From Schlesneria sphaerica (GTDB taxonomy: Bacteria; Planctomycetota; Planctomycetia; Planctomycetales; Planctomycetaceae), in the NCBI RefSeq assembly GCF_044336245.1, contig NZ_CP172346.1, forward strand, positions 6,944,001-7,008,000: a stretch of 64,000 nucleotides of DNA, in the 5' to 3' direction. The position numbers and the translations under genes were made by a program. Of this stretch, positions 53,396 through 62,954 are shown piece by piece; within the stretch, counting starts at the first letter, position 1, and every line of letters begins with the position of its first letter. The notes beneath the pieces were generated by a model. That model was not told the origin of the DNA. It saw only the letters and a program-made list of their open reading frames with translations, and did no database searches.

Positions 53396-55144
53396 ATGCG
53401 GACACGGCACTGGTTTGCTGTAATGATGGGTGGATGTTTGGCCTTGGCGGGCGTTGGTACGGCTACGGCCCAACCACCGGGAATGCCGACCAATGGGAAT
53501 CCGGATCAGGTGGGAATGGGAATGATGCCATCGCCATTCGCGGGAGCGTATGGTCAGGTGCCACAAACCTACTCCGGGATACAGCCTGCGGGGTATCCTC
53601 CGAATGCGAATGCATGGCCGAATGTGTCGCCATTCGCGGGGCCTCCCGTGGATTCCACGGCCTATGAAGATGGGTTCTGGTTCAACAGAATCCTGCAGGG
53701 AAATCGTCGCTACTATTTCTCTGCAGAAGCGTTGCTTGCCCACACACGTGGGGGAGACTCGACTCTGATTGGTGCCCCCGGCGTCAATCCCGTGTCGATT
53801 GACGCTCTTCAAGGGCAAAATGGAACGGGTACGACTACGACAGGCAACCTGATCTTTGGGACGACCCAATTCAATCAGGCAGTCTTTACCACTGGTCCTT
53901 CACGCAACGTCAACGCCAATGGCGGCGGTGGCAACGGCGGCGGAGGCAACGGGACAGGTGGAGCGGCTGTCGTTAATATTTTTGCCGCACAGGATACGGG
54001 CAACCTCGCGAACGTGATGACCTCGGGCGGGTTCCGGGGCACGTGGGGTTGGTTCAATCCGGATGACACCGGGTTCGTGGTCTCGGGCTTTGTCCAGGGG
54101 CGAGCGACCTCCAGCTGGAATCTGGTTGATCCCCTGCTCGATATCAATGAGTTCAGTGGTAACTACAATCCTCTGTTGCACCTGCATGCCTGGTTTGGTT
54201 TGCCTCTGGGCAGTTCGGGAACGAACAGCACGATTACTAACTCCACCGGAACCATTTCGACCGGCACAGGTCCTGATGGAGATACCGATGGTGATGGCAA
54301 GTACGGTGCGGTCCAGCCCTACGACATGGGTGTGTACCTGCGGTTTAACTCGCAATTGATGGGGGCCAACTCGGACTATTACTTCAATTCCATCTATGAG
54401 CGTCGCGCTGTCAAGCTTCGCCCCTTGCTCGGTGCCCGGTACTTGCACTTGCGGGAAAGCTTCAGCTTTGACGGCTCTGACAGTGGACTGGGTTACACAG
54501 TCAACGATCCGTCATCCGGCGGAACTGGTGGTGGAGGTGGTAATAACGGCGGCGGTGGCGGGGGAACCACGACAGGGACGGGATATCTGACGCCATCTGC
54601 ACTGGACGCAATCTTCTCGAACCCGAACGTGCTTCACTCGAATCTGGTCTCCTCCACTCTGTCACAGATGGCAGGTCCTGAAATCGGGTTGCGGTTTGAT
54701 CTGGGACCTCAAAATGCCAAGTTCCAGATGTGGGGAAATACGAAGTTCGGAGCCCTGGCAAACGTGACCTCACGTCAGATCACGGGGTATGGGATCGGGA
54801 ATGCCTTCAATATCATTTCTCCCAATACGGTACCTCAGATGCCGAACGACCCGACCCTTACGGCGTTCAGCACGAGCCAGACGACAACCAACTTTTCGCC
54901 AATGTTCGAGCAATCGATCAACGTCAAGTTCCCGGTCTTCAATCTGGTACCCTATCTGAACCGCCTGGAGGTCTTCGAGAAGGCCCAACTGCAAGCGGGA
55001 TACACCTTCCTGTATGTTGGACAAGTCTACAGACCGCACAATACAATCATCTGGAACCAGTTCCCCAAGACACCGCAATTGAACGGTCAGAAGTCGGACT
55101 TCTTCAATTCGAACTTCAATCTGGGTGTTGAGTGGGAATACTAG
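53396..55144 (+). CDS. BBP7 family outer-membrane beta-barrel protein
   Basis: 582 residues. A signal peptide (WFAVMMGGCLALAGVGTATA) is followed by a Pro/Gly/Asn-rich stretch, then alternating beta-strands typical of the planctomycete BBP7 family: RRYYFSAEALLAHTRGG, RGTWGWFNPDDTGFVVSGF, VDPLLDINEF, MGPEIGLRFDLG-like AGPEIGLRFDLGPQN, and the C-terminal FNSNFNLGVEWEY. Two long Gly/Asn linkers (around 180-195 and 380-400) interrupt it. Probably a surface-exposed outer-membrane porin or structural protein; no known ligand. Confidence 0.85.
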   Translation: MRTRHWFAVMMGGCLALAGVGTATAQPPGMPTNGNPDQVGMGMMPSPFAGAYGQVPQTYSGIQPAGYPPNANAWPNVSPFAGPPVDSTAYEDGFWFNRILQGNRRYYFSAEALLAHTRGGDSTLIGAPGVNPVSIDALQGQNGTGTTTTGNLIFGTTQFNQAVFTTGPSRNVNANGGGGNGGGGNGTGGAAVVNIFAAQDTGNLANVMTSGGFRGTWGWFNPDDTGFVVSGFVQGRATSSWNLVDPLLDINEFSGNYNPLLHLHAWFGLPLGSSGTNSTITNSTGTISTGTGPDGDTDGDGKYGAVQPYDMGVYLRFNSQLMGANSDYYFNSIYERRAVKLRPLLGARYLHLRESFSFDGSDSGLGYTVNDPSSGGTGGGGGNNGGGGGGTTTGTGYLTPSALDAIFSNPNVLHSNLVSSTLSQMAGPEIGLRFDLGPQNAKFQMWGNTKFGALANVTSRQITGYGIGNAFNIISPNTVPQMPNDPTLTAFSTSQTTTNFSPMFEQSINVKFPVFNLVPYLNRLEVFEKAQLQAGYTFLYVGQVYRPHNTIIWNQFPKTPQLNGQKSDFFNSNFNLGVEWEY

Positions 55145-55178
55145 GATTCCAGACTGTCAGACGGATCCTGGATCGAGT

Positions 55179-55203
55179 AGAGGCGGCACGAGTGGCCGCC
55201 TCT
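55179..55203 (+). terminator. 9-bp perfect stem-loop after the BBP7 gene
   Basis: AGAGGCGGC (55179-55187) pairs with GCCGCCTCT (55195-55203) around a seven-base loop, 35 bases after the stop. GC-rich stem without a T-run. Confidence 0.65.
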
Positions 55204-55348
55204 GAGCTGAATACCGTGAACCGATATGAATTAGGCCACTGGCCGGTCGAGTTGAATGCCAGTGCCTCGTGCAAAGTAAGCAATCCGCTTTGACGTAGAC
55301 GAGTCGAGCCGGCCTTGCCCAGTTCATAGACCACGCAAAGAAGACAAT

Positions 55349-56581
55349 ATGTGGACTGTGGACGACGCCCTCCAGAAACTGGTCGCAACTATTACGCCCC
55401 TTGGTGTTTCCCAGGTACCTCTCAGTGAGGCTCTTGGACTGACACTGGGGGCGGACGTCATTAGCCACTCGGATTCTCCCCCTTTCGACAAATCGCTGAT
55501 GGATGGTTACGCCGTCCGGGCAGAAGATGTCACCGCCGTGGGCACGTCGCTGAAAGTGATCGAAACGGTCACTGCTGGGCGCGTCCCATCGATGCGAGTC
55601 GGTCCGGGTGAAGCCACACAGATTATGACGGGGGCTCCTCTTCCCGAAGGAGCCGATGTGGTGATCAAGGTTGAGGACACCCGGCGAGACGGCGATCGCG
55701 TTGTAGTGCAGTGCGGTCCACCAACTATCGGTGCAAACCTGATTCGACGAGGGACGTCAGTTCGGTCAGGTGCATGTGTTCTGAGTCGGGGCCTGACACT
55801 GAACGGTGCCCGCATCGGGGCGCTTGCAGAACTGGGGTGCGCACACGTCACGGCCCGGAGACCCCCGAAGGTGTCCATTCTGGCAACAGGCGACGAACTC
55901 GTTCCGATCGAATCCGCTCCCGGCCCCGGCCAGATTCGCAACTCCAATGTTGCCATGCTCGCGGCCCAGGTTACAGCAGCGGGTGCCGAGGCAATGTCTC
56001 TGGGAATCGCTCGAGATAATCGAGACGACCTGCTGTCGAAGATTCGAGAGGGGTTGCAATCAGATCTACTGGTCCTGTCGGGGGGCGTCTCGGCCGGAAC
56101 ACTGGATCTGGTCCCGGCAACGCTGGCGGAAGCGGGGGTGGAGCAGGCCTTCCACAAGGTCGAAATGAAGCCGGGTAAACCTCTCTGGTTCGGTCAGTTC
56201 CGCGGCGTTGATCGATCAGCGTCTGTCAGTTCGGCGAGCCACTCTGCCTATGTGTTCGGTTTGCCGGGCAATCCTGTCAGCAGCATGGTCTGCTGCGAGA
56301 TCTTTGTCCGGACGGCGATTCGCCGTCTGATGGGGGTCGATCCTGCAACACCCAGTCCGATCTTTGCGAAACTCGAGCACGCATACTCGACTCGGGCTGA
56401 TCGTCCAACGTATCATCCCGCGTGTCTGACGTGGACGAAAGAGGGACTCAGTGTCCGGTTGGTTCCCTGGCACGGATCGTCTGACCTGTGCGGCACCGTT
56501 TCTGCGAACGGTATGGTGTTTCTCTCGGGCGAAGCTCGCCAGTTTCAGGTGGGTGATTGCCTTCCGTCGTATGCTTGGTAG
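55349..56581 (+). CDS. moeA: Molybdopterin molybdotransferase MoeA
   Basis: 410 residues. MoeA domain order is intact: domain with SPPFDKSLMDGYAVRAED, MoaB-like domain with SGGVSAGTLDLVPATL, and GLPGNPVSSMVCCEIFV, followed by the beta-barrel domain IV. MoeA inserts molybdate into adenylylated molybdopterin. No other moco genes are nearby. Product start MWTVDDALQKLV. Confidence 0.95.
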   Translation: MWTVDDALQKLVATITPLGVSQVPLSEALGLTLGADVISHSDSPPFDKSLMDGYAVRAEDVTAVGTSLKVIETVTAGRVPSMRVGPGEATQIMTGAPLPEGADVVIKVEDTRRDGDRVVVQCGPPTIGANLIRRGTSVRSGACVLSRGLTLNGARIGALAELGCAHVTARRPPKVSILATGDELVPIESAPGPGQIRNSNVAMLAAQVTAAGAEAMSLGIARDNRDDLLSKIREGLQSDLLVLSGGVSAGTLDLVPATLAEAGVEQAFHKVEMKPGKPLWFGQFRGVDRSASVSSASHSAYVFGLPGNPVSSMVCCEIFVRTAIRRLMGVDPATPSPIFAKLEHAYSTRADRPTYHPACLTWTKEGLSVRLVPWHGSSDLCGTVSANGMVFLSGEARQFQVGDCLPSYAW

Positions 56582-56728
56582 AGGGTGTCAGCAGTCGCTC
56601 ATCGGCGCAGGAATCGCTGTCTGACGCTGGCTTTCATGACATCTCGGGAAGTCGGCTGAGAGACCAGCAGGAACAGCGGAACACGGATGCTCGGGTCGAG
56701 CTGACGAGTCTGAGAGGATTCAAGACAA

Positions 56729-58114
56729 ATGCTTTGCAAGTTGATGCTGCCAGAGATTCGTGAGCTGATCGAAAACCGCGATGGCACAACGCTGAGCGAA
56801 GCGCTGGATATGTGGCAGCCGGCGGACATTGCTGAATTGTTTGCTGATCTCAGCGACGCTGACCAGAAGGCGGCATTTCGTTTGCTGCACGGGCCCCAGC
56901 GCACATTGATCTTTGAATATCTCGACCGGCCAACACAACATATGCTGTTGGAAAGTCTTGAGCCCGCCGACGCGGGTGCGCTGTTCAATGACATGTCGGC
57001 AGACGACCGGACCGCTTTGCTGGAAGAGCTCGACGAAGCGGACCGCGAGAAACATCTTCAAACACTTTCAGCACAGCAGCAGGCGATTGCACGGTCCCTG
57101 CTCCATTATCCTGAGGACAGTGTCGGCCGATTGATGACGCCCGATTTTGTCGCGGTCCGCCCGAATTGGACCGTTGAACACGTGCTCGAGCATGTCCGTC
57201 GTCACGGGCAGGACAGCGAGTCTCTCAATGTCGTCTATGTCGTCGACCATGACATGCACCTGATCGATGACTTGAGAATTCGACAGATTCTGATTGCACC
57301 GGTCCACATCACCATTGAGCGGTTGATGGACTCCAATTACGTTGCGCTGCAGGCGACTGATCTGAAACGCTCCGCAATTGAAGTCTTCCGCCGGTACGAT
57401 CGAACGGCACTTCCGGTGTTGGATGAACATCACAAACTGGTTGGGATCGTCACCATCGACGACGTGCTGGATGTCGCTGAACAGGCGGCAACCGAAGACG
57501 CACAGAAGTTCGGTGGACTGGAGGCCCTGAGCGAGCCCTATGCGAGCACGCCCCTCTTTACGATGGTGCATAAACGAGCAACCTGGCTCGTCATTCTGTT
57601 CCTCGGGGAACTTTTAACCGCCACGGTCATGGGATACTTCGAACACCAGCTCGACCAGGCGGTGGTGCTCGCGCTGTTCATCCCGCTGATCATTTCGAGT
57701 GGAGGAAATTCCGGTTCACAGGCCGCGACGTTGATCGTGAGGGCCCTCGCTGTGGGAGAGATTCGGCTTGTCGACTGGATGAAAGTCTTTCGCCGCGAGG
57801 TCATCTCGGGATCAATTTTGGGATTGTTGCTGGGATCGATTGGCTTCTTACGAATTGCGACATGGAGTTTGTTTTCCGACGTTTATGGCGAACATTGGGC
57901 GTTGGTCGGAATGGCAGTCAGTCTGTCCCTGGTAGCGATCGTGCTATGGGGGTCTCTGATCGGTTCGATGTTGCCGTTCGCTCTCAAACGCCTCGGGCTT
58001 GATCCTGCGACCTCCTCTGCGCCGTTCGTCGCCACGTTCGTCGACGTGACGGGATTGTTAATCTATTTTTCGATCTCAATCGTTGTTCTGGGCGGGACAC
58101 TTCTGAAGAATTAG
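56729..58114 (+). CDS. mgtE: Magnesium transporter MgtE
   Basis: 461 residues; start MLCKLMLPEI (an internal ATG five codons later is possible). The helical N domain (WQPADIAELFADLSDADQKA, LLEELDEADREKHLQ), a CBS pair (GRLMTPDFVAVRPNWTVEHVL; ERLMDSNYVALQATDLKRSAIEVF; LVGIVTIDDVLDV) and five C-terminal membrane helices (LVILFLGELLTATVMGYFE, FIPLIISSGGNSGSQAATLIVRALA) match MgtE. It is a Mg2+-gated channel for Mg2+ uptake. No M-box riboswitch lies upstream. Confidence 0.96.
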   Translation: MLCKLMLPEIRELIENRDGTTLSEALDMWQPADIAELFADLSDADQKAAFRLLHGPQRTLIFEYLDRPTQHMLLESLEPADAGALFNDMSADDRTALLEELDEADREKHLQTLSAQQQAIARSLLHYPEDSVGRLMTPDFVAVRPNWTVEHVLEHVRRHGQDSESLNVVYVVDHDMHLIDDLRIRQILIAPVHITIERLMDSNYVALQATDLKRSAIEVFRRYDRTALPVLDEHHKLVGIVTIDDVLDVAEQAATEDAQKFGGLEALSEPYASTPLFTMVHKRATWLVILFLGELLTATVMGYFEHQLDQAVVLALFIPLIISSGGNSGSQAATLIVRALAVGEIRLVDWMKVFRREVISGSILGLLLGSIGFLRIATWSLFSDVYGEHWALVGMAVSLSLVAIVLWGSLIGSMLPFALKRLGLDPATSSAPFVATFVDVTGLLIYFSISIVVLGGTLLKN

Positions 58115-58468
58115 CCGTCGTCGCTATTCGGTTGCGCGGACCTGGCTTCTCGAAATCCTGACGCGCGATTTGAAACGGATGGTGACCACTTTTCGCGGTG
58201 CGTTCTTAAATCGTTTTTTGCTTCTTTTTGAATGGCGCTGCTTCAAAACAGCGCGAATTGATTTTTCGGACGCTCTGGTGTCGAAAAAAAACGACATTCA
58301 TGTATGGAGTTTTGGACACAAAGTGCGTATTACTTCATGAAATGGATTTGTAGCATGCGACGGCGATCATCAGCCGGCGGGCCTTGAGATGGAGACTGTA
58401 TTGTAATCGTTGCGGACGCGACGGTGAGCTGTCTAAAAACAAAACGAAATCGTGCCAGGGAAAAAGAA
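58115..58468. other. AT-rich leader of the photolyase/regulator operon
   Basis: 354 bases, visibly richer in A and T than the flanking genes, as promoters often are. It holds the stem-loop at 58235-58254, and GGGA before the regulator ATG. Operator sites for the CarH/LitR-like regulator would be expected here, but I could not define them. Confidence 0.4.
58235..58254 (+). terminator. Possible terminator of mgtE
   Basis: GCGCTG (58235-58240) pairs with CAGCGC (58249-58254) around an eight-base loop; GAATTGATTTTTC with a T5 run follows after a few bases, giving a weak rho-independent shape. Confidence 0.5.
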
Positions 58469-59368
58469 ATGAATGATTTACTTTCCCCAAAGCAAGTGGC
58501 AAGAGCGATCGGACTCAGCGAATCGTCGATCAAAAGATACTGTGACCAGGGTGCAATTCACTTTGTGCGTACGCTCGGCGGGCATCGCAAATTGCCTCTG
58601 AGTGACGTGTTGAGGTTTGTCAAAGAACGCGAACACGTGATTGTCGTGCCCGGCGCTCTCGGGTTGCCAACCCGATCGCAGCGTTCCGAGATTGGGCTGG
58701 AGCGAGGGGTTAGAATCCTTGTAGATGCCTTGATCAAAGGAAATGAAGAATCCGTCTGGCAAGTCGTTTATGATCTTTATTTGGCCCGGCATTCCATCAG
58801 CACAATTTGCGACCGGCTGATGATCCCTGCTTTCCGCGAGATTCGTGAACGATGGGCGTCGTCGTCAATCGAAGTCTACCAGGAACGTCGAAGTTGTGAG
58901 TTCCTTCAAAGAGTCTTGTTCAATCTCCGATCGACCCTGAAGGCGCCCGACAAGGAATGGGATGCCTGCGGTGGAACTTTGGAAGACGATACCAACAGCC
59001 TTCCGAACGCAATGGCGGAACTGGTTCTGCGCGACTGCCTCTGGAATGCCACCTCGCTGGGTACGTCAATTCCCTTTGACTCCATGGTGAATGCGCTCAG
59101 CGACATGAAGCCGCGACTGTTCTGGCTCACCGCAACACGCATTTCTGATATTGATCGATTCGTCAAGCAGGTTGAATCATTGTCGCAAATCGCCGAAGCA
59201 AATGGCGTTGCCTTCCTGGTGGGTGGTAGAGCGGTCGACGAAGATTTGCGTCGGAGACTCGCGGGATTGTCGTGTCAGGTCTGTGAGTCGCTCCAACAAC
59301 TCGAGAATCTGGCCAGATCTATGCGGCGTGCGGGGGCAACAAACGCGGGGTTAGAAACAGAGTCGTGA
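58469..59368 (+). CDS. MerR-type regulator with degenerate B12-binding domain (CarH/LitR-like)
   Basis: 299 residues from the ATG after GGGA (a GTG upstream extends it by 15 codons). The N-terminal HTH reads LLSPKQVARAIGLSESSIKRY with the MerR wing TLGGHRKLPLSDVLRFV. Then a four-helix cap and Rossmann domain align with CarH: the cap keeps Trp (REIRERW) and Glu in VYQERRS, but the His of the CarH EEH motif is Arg. In the Rossmann loop, the ligand His of the DxHxxG motif corresponds to Asn (DDTNSLP). The domain ends with FLVGGRAVDED. CarH represses light-induced genes when dark-bound to adenosylcobalamin; this protein may have lost B12 binding. Overlaps the photolyase start (GTGA). Confidence 0.83.
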   Translation: MNDLLSPKQVARAIGLSESSIKRYCDQGAIHFVRTLGGHRKLPLSDVLRFVKEREHVIVVPGALGLPTRSQRSEIGLERGVRILVDALIKGNEESVWQVVYDLYLARHSISTICDRLMIPAFREIRERWASSSIEVYQERRSCEFLQRVLFNLRSTLKAPDKEWDACGGTLEDDTNSLPNAMAELVLRDCLWNATSLGTSIPFDSMVNALSDMKPRLFWLTATRISDIDRFVKQVESLSQIAEANGVAFLVGGRAVDEDLRRRLAGLSCQVCESLQQLENLARSMRRAGATNAGLETES

Positions 59369-60828
59369 ATCGTCCCCATATCATCTGGTTTCAACGCGAT
59401 CTACGGATTGAAGATCATCCCGCCTTGCAGTCGGCCATCGAGCGAGGTGAACCGGTCGTCCCACTCTACATCCATTCACGTCCCGTTAACGATGAAACCG
59501 CTCCAGGTGCCGCAAGTCGCTGGTGGTTGCATCAATCGCTGATGCGACTGAATCGCGAGTTACAATCTCGCGGTTCCCGCTTGATCCTTCGAACCGGGGA
59601 ACCGTTGGCCATACTGCTGGAACTGGTTGACGAGTTGGACGCGGTTGCCGTCTACTGGACTCGGGGCTACGAACCGGCGTTACGCAAGCGAGACGAAATC
59701 ACGAAGCGTGAGCTCAATTCTCGCGGAATTGAGGCCGAGAGCTTCGGCGGCAATCTTCTCTTTGAACCGTGGGACATTCAAACCAAAGAGGGTCGTCCGT
59801 ATCAGGTCTTCACCCCCTTCTGGAAGGCATGTCTCAAGGCTTCGCCCCCCGACGAACCACTTCCCGCTCCCGAGCAGATTCGGCCGCCAGATCAATGGCC
59901 CAATTCGTTGACGGTCGACGACCTCAAGCTACTTCCCACGATTCGCTGGGACGACGGTTTTCATCAGTTCTGGGAGACACCACAAAATTCCGCCGCAGAT
60001 GTGCTGGATCGATTTCTGAAGTCGGCCGCGTTTGAATACGACACACAACGAGACTTTCCAGCGACACGCGGTACTTCACGACTTTCTCCCTACCTGCATT
60101 TCGGCGAGATCAGTCCACGCACGGTCTGGCACCAGACTTCAAAACTGATCGAAAAAATGTCGGGCAAGAGTGTCGCCACCGCGACAGAAACGGCAGGGCC
60201 TGACACGTTTCTTAAAGAAGTGGGCTGGCGCGAATTCGCACACCATTTGATCTATCACTTTCCGTCGACAGTGGAACGGCCGCTACGGGCGGATTTCGAG
60301 AGATTCCCGTGGCGAGAGGATCCTTCGGGTCTGGTTGCCTGGCAAAAGGGAGAAACTGGCTACCCGATAGTGGATGCCGGAATGCGCGAATTGTGGGCGA
60401 CCGGGTGGATGCACAACCGGGTGCGGATGATTGTCGGTTCTTTTCTTGTTAAGGACTTGATGATCTCGTGGAAGTACGGCGCCGCGTGGTTCTATGACAC
60501 TCTGGTTGATGCAGACCTCGCCAATAACACATTGGGGTGGCAATGGATTGCGGGCTGTGGGGCCGACGCGGCTCCGTACTTTCGAATTCTCAATCCGCAA
60601 CTGCAATCGGAAAAATTTGATCCTCAAGGATCCTATCTCCGTCGCTGGATACCAGAACTGAAAGACCTTCCACTCCCCTGGCTGCATGCCCCGTGGACGG
60701 CTCCTGCTGGAATTCTTGCAAGGGCCAATGTTGTTCTGGGAAAGAACTATCCGAAACCAATCATCGATCATGGCGTTGCGCGTGAGCGAGCCCTCGACGG
60801 ACTGCGCCAGATGAAAGACGCCCCGTAA
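59365..60828 (+). CDS. phrB: Deoxyribodipyrimidine photolyase (class I CPD-photolyase family)
   Basis: 487 residues. GTG start overlaps the regulator stop (GTGA). The N-terminal alpha/beta antenna domain begins IIWFQRDLRIEDHPAL. FAD-domain motifs are GTSRLSPYLHFGEISPRTVW, FLKEVGWREFAHHLIYHFP, GYPIVDAGMRELWATGWMHNRVRMI, DADLANNTLGWQWIAG (Trp of the electron-transfer triad) and YFRILNPQLQSEKFDPQG. It repairs cyclobutane pyrimidine dimers using blue light. Co-translation with a light/B12-regulator homologue fits light control. Confidence 0.94.
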   Translation: MNRPHIIWFQRDLRIEDHPALQSAIERGEPVVPLYIHSRPVNDETAPGAASRWWLHQSLMRLNRELQSRGSRLILRTGEPLAILLELVDELDAVAVYWTRGYEPALRKRDEITKRELNSRGIEAESFGGNLLFEPWDIQTKEGRPYQVFTPFWKACLKASPPDEPLPAPEQIRPPDQWPNSLTVDDLKLLPTIRWDDGFHQFWETPQNSAADVLDRFLKSAAFEYDTQRDFPATRGTSRLSPYLHFGEISPRTVWHQTSKLIEKMSGKSVATATETAGPDTFLKEVGWREFAHHLIYHFPSTVERPLRADFERFPWREDPSGLVAWQKGETGYPIVDAGMRELWATGWMHNRVRMIVGSFLVKDLMISWKYGAAWFYDTLVDADLANNTLGWQWIAGCGADAAPYFRILNPQLQSEKFDPQGSYLRRWIPELKDLPLPWLHAPWTAPAGILARANVVLGKNYPKPIIDHGVARERALDGLRQMKDAP

Positions 60829-60866
60829 GCACGGAATAGCTTTGCCGGGCGACGCATACGTCAGGG

Positions 60867-61688
60867 CTAGGTCGCGGCCTCTTCTCCATCCAGTCGCAGT
60901 GTCAAACATTTTGCGCTTCCACCCGCTTTGAGAAACTCGTCCAGCGGTGTGCTATGGGGAATGAAGCCGTGCTTTGACAGGCTGGCCTCCAACAGAGGGC
61001 AACCCTCATTCAGAACGACATGCCTTCCAACGACGACGGCATTACAGGCGAACCTCGCGGCTTCCTTTTCGTTGACTTCAATCAGGAGTGGGATCTGCTG
61101 AAGTGCACGGCGGGCGTAGTCATCGAATGCGTGAGGAAAGTAAATCGCAGACGTCGCATCGAGGGGACAAAAACACGTATCCAGATGATAGAAGCGATCA
61201 TCGACCAGTTGCAGCGGGATGGCGCGGCAATTCAATTCCGATCCCAGCCACTGGATGGAAGAAGCATCACTGCGAACAAGGTATCCGCCGTACAACGTGT
61301 CTCCGCAGAAAAGAGCGTCGCCTGCTCCTTCAAAGTTCAGCCCAACCGGCAACGTGATGGTCTCGAATCCATTCGCGGTGAACCAGGCGTTGTCGATCGG
61401 TGTTTCGCCCTGACGTGCGGGATGTCGAAAGGTTGCAAGGAATATCTTGTTCTTCCAGACCAGACCCGCATTCGCGGTAAAAACCAGGTCGGGAAGGCCC
61501 TTGACTGGATCCATCAGACAGATCTTCACGTTGAGTTCGCGCAGCAGATCGTGCAACGTCTGCCACTGCTGCATGGAGCGGGCTGAGTCGCTGGGCGTGT
61601 CTCGATTCATCCATGGATTGATCTCGTACTCAATCCCGTAGTAGTCGGGTGGGCACATCAGGATCGTTGGCCGAATGATTTCTCGCAT
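60867..61688 (-). CDS. DDAH/arginine deiminase-like amidinotransferase-family hydrolase
   Basis: 273 residues from the ATG at 61688 (MREIIRPTILMCPP); a GTG lies four codons upstream. The five-bladed pentein fold is shown by DLVFTANAGLVWKNKIFL, FRHPARQGE, FEGAGDALF, RFYHLDTCFCPLD (catalytic His) and the C-terminal nucleophile Cys261 in GGSAKCLTLRL. Family members hydrolyse dimethylarginine, arginine or related guanidino groups to citrulline. The exact substrate is not evident; DDAH-like is the best guess. Convergent to the photolyase gene. Confidence 0.85.
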   Translation of the reverse strand: MREIIRPTILMCPPDYYGIEYEINPWMNRDTPSDSARSMQQWQTLHDLLRELNVKICLMDPVKGLPDLVFTANAGLVWKNKIFLATFRHPARQGETPIDNAWFTANGFETITLPVGLNFEGAGDALFCGDTLYGGYLVRSDASSIQWLGSELNCRAIPLQLVDDRFYHLDTCFCPLDATSAIYFPHAFDDYARRALQQIPLLIEVNEKEAARFACNAVVVGRHVVLNEGCPLLEASLSKHGFIPHSTPLDEFLKAGGSAKCLTLRLDGEEAAT

Positions 61689-62945
61689 GATAGACCCCAC
61701 GATTCAGAACGGTGTGACTTTCTGGAATCGTACGCAAGTGTCACCAATCTGTCTCAGTGCGCAACGTGACGACACCTTTCTGACGAGGGGACGACCTGAA
61801 GAATGGGCCCGTCGCAAATGGATCTGCTGTGCCCGGGGGGAGCAGTCCTTCGTGTGGCTTCGTAAAAGCCGGTCGAAGAAAACACGAAATGTTGACAGGT
61901 GTCGCGCGAGCGACGGGATTGCGGGCGAAAGATTAACTGTGCTCGCATCCTCCCCGAGTATCGTCCCAGGTCGCCGGCAGATTTCTATTCCGAAACTGAT
62001 GGTGCGACTTTTCTGAATGAGTAGTACGGCCGTGACTGGTCTTTGATTCACTCTGTTCGCATCGCCGAAGGAACGTGATCACGGAGAGCACGACGTTGCG
62101 TTATAAGAAGATTTGGGGTATCAGTTGATTGATGTTCACTTATCAAGTCAGCTTGTCATCCCTGATGAGCGACGGAATACTGGAATCAGGAAGACAACTC
62201 AGCGTTGCCGATTCCACAATGGAATCTCTAAGTACGTGATAGACTACCGTTAAGGCCAAGCCACCTCCCTTCGCTTCGTTCTCGATGCAGGCCTGGAAAA
62301 CTGACGAGTGAAAACGTGATTTCTGATCGCTGGTCTCAGTTGCCGAACCTCGATGTCGCAATCAATCCTGTCTTGATTGATGAAGCCGATCGTTGCGATG
62401 CAATAGCGATGAATCAGCCCTCGGAACTTCACGACCGCGCTGGTGTCCCGGTAATAGAAGAAACCCGGACGCAGTCGTCATTAAACCGACGAAAGGCGAT
62501 AGCTCAATCTTTCCAGTTAAGGTTCGCTGGCGAGGTGAGCCTCGAGATCGGTGGACGCGTCCAACCTTCTGATGTTCGATGTCTTGTCGTCATTCTGATG
62601 TCGAACAATGTGCGAATATCGCGTCACCTGAGTCATCGGGCCGGTTCGTACAATGACCCGTTAAATCCAATTGAATCTTACGCGCTTACCACCTTCGGAT
62701 CCCCGGTTTTAAAAGCCATCTGGACAAAATCCGGGCTTCAAGACACAAAGGGGGCTGATTCGATTCTGCTTGTCTGTGACTGTGGCAACTATTTTCGTTT
62801 GAATTCCCTCCAGAAGGGGCGAAACACGGGATGCCACAATTTAGCGAACCGACAACGGTACCAGAATAAAATTTCGCCAAGGCCCCTGCTGTCGATTGCC
62901 TGCCAATGCTCGAGGTGCTGAATCGCCCTCGATATCTGAGAGAGG
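61689..62945. other. Gene-poor stretch of about 1.25 kb
   Basis: The longest region without a confident gene. Only the doubtful frame at 62316-62921 is noted; other short frames lack support. No tRNA, hairpin with T-run, or repeat unit stood out. It could be decayed coding DNA. Confidence 0.4.
62316..62921 (+). CDS. Doubtful ORF with zinc-ribbon-like C-terminus
   Basis: 201 residues from ATG 62316; no clear ribosome-binding site. The C-terminal part has CDCGNYFRLNSLQKG, GC and a CQCSRC end, resembling the zinc-ribbon/AP2-associated CDCGN motif seen in some phage and homing-endonuclease proteins. The N-terminal half shows no recognisable fold and codon use looks atypical. It may be a degraded or spurious gene. 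Confidence 0.3.
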   Translation: MISDRWSQLPNLDVAINPVLIDEADRCDAIAMNQPSELHDRAGVPVIEETRTQSSLNRRKAIAQSFQLRFAGEVSLEIGGRVQPSDVRCLVVILMSNNVRISRHLSHRAGSYNDPLNPIESYALTTFGSPVLKAIWTKSGLQDTKGADSILLVCDCGNYFRLNSLQKGRNTGCHNLANRQRYQNKISPRPLLSIACQCSRC

Positions 62946-62954
62946 TTGAGAAGA

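Noticed and set aside
53940..54570. Gly/Asn-rich repeats as a possible frameshift or assembly artefact in the BBP7 gene
   Set aside because: The frame stays open through both linkers and the barrel motifs resume, so they are normal flexible linkers.
56582..56728. Search for an M-box riboswitch before mgtE
   Set aside because: The region is only 147 bases and lacks the conserved M-box motifs.
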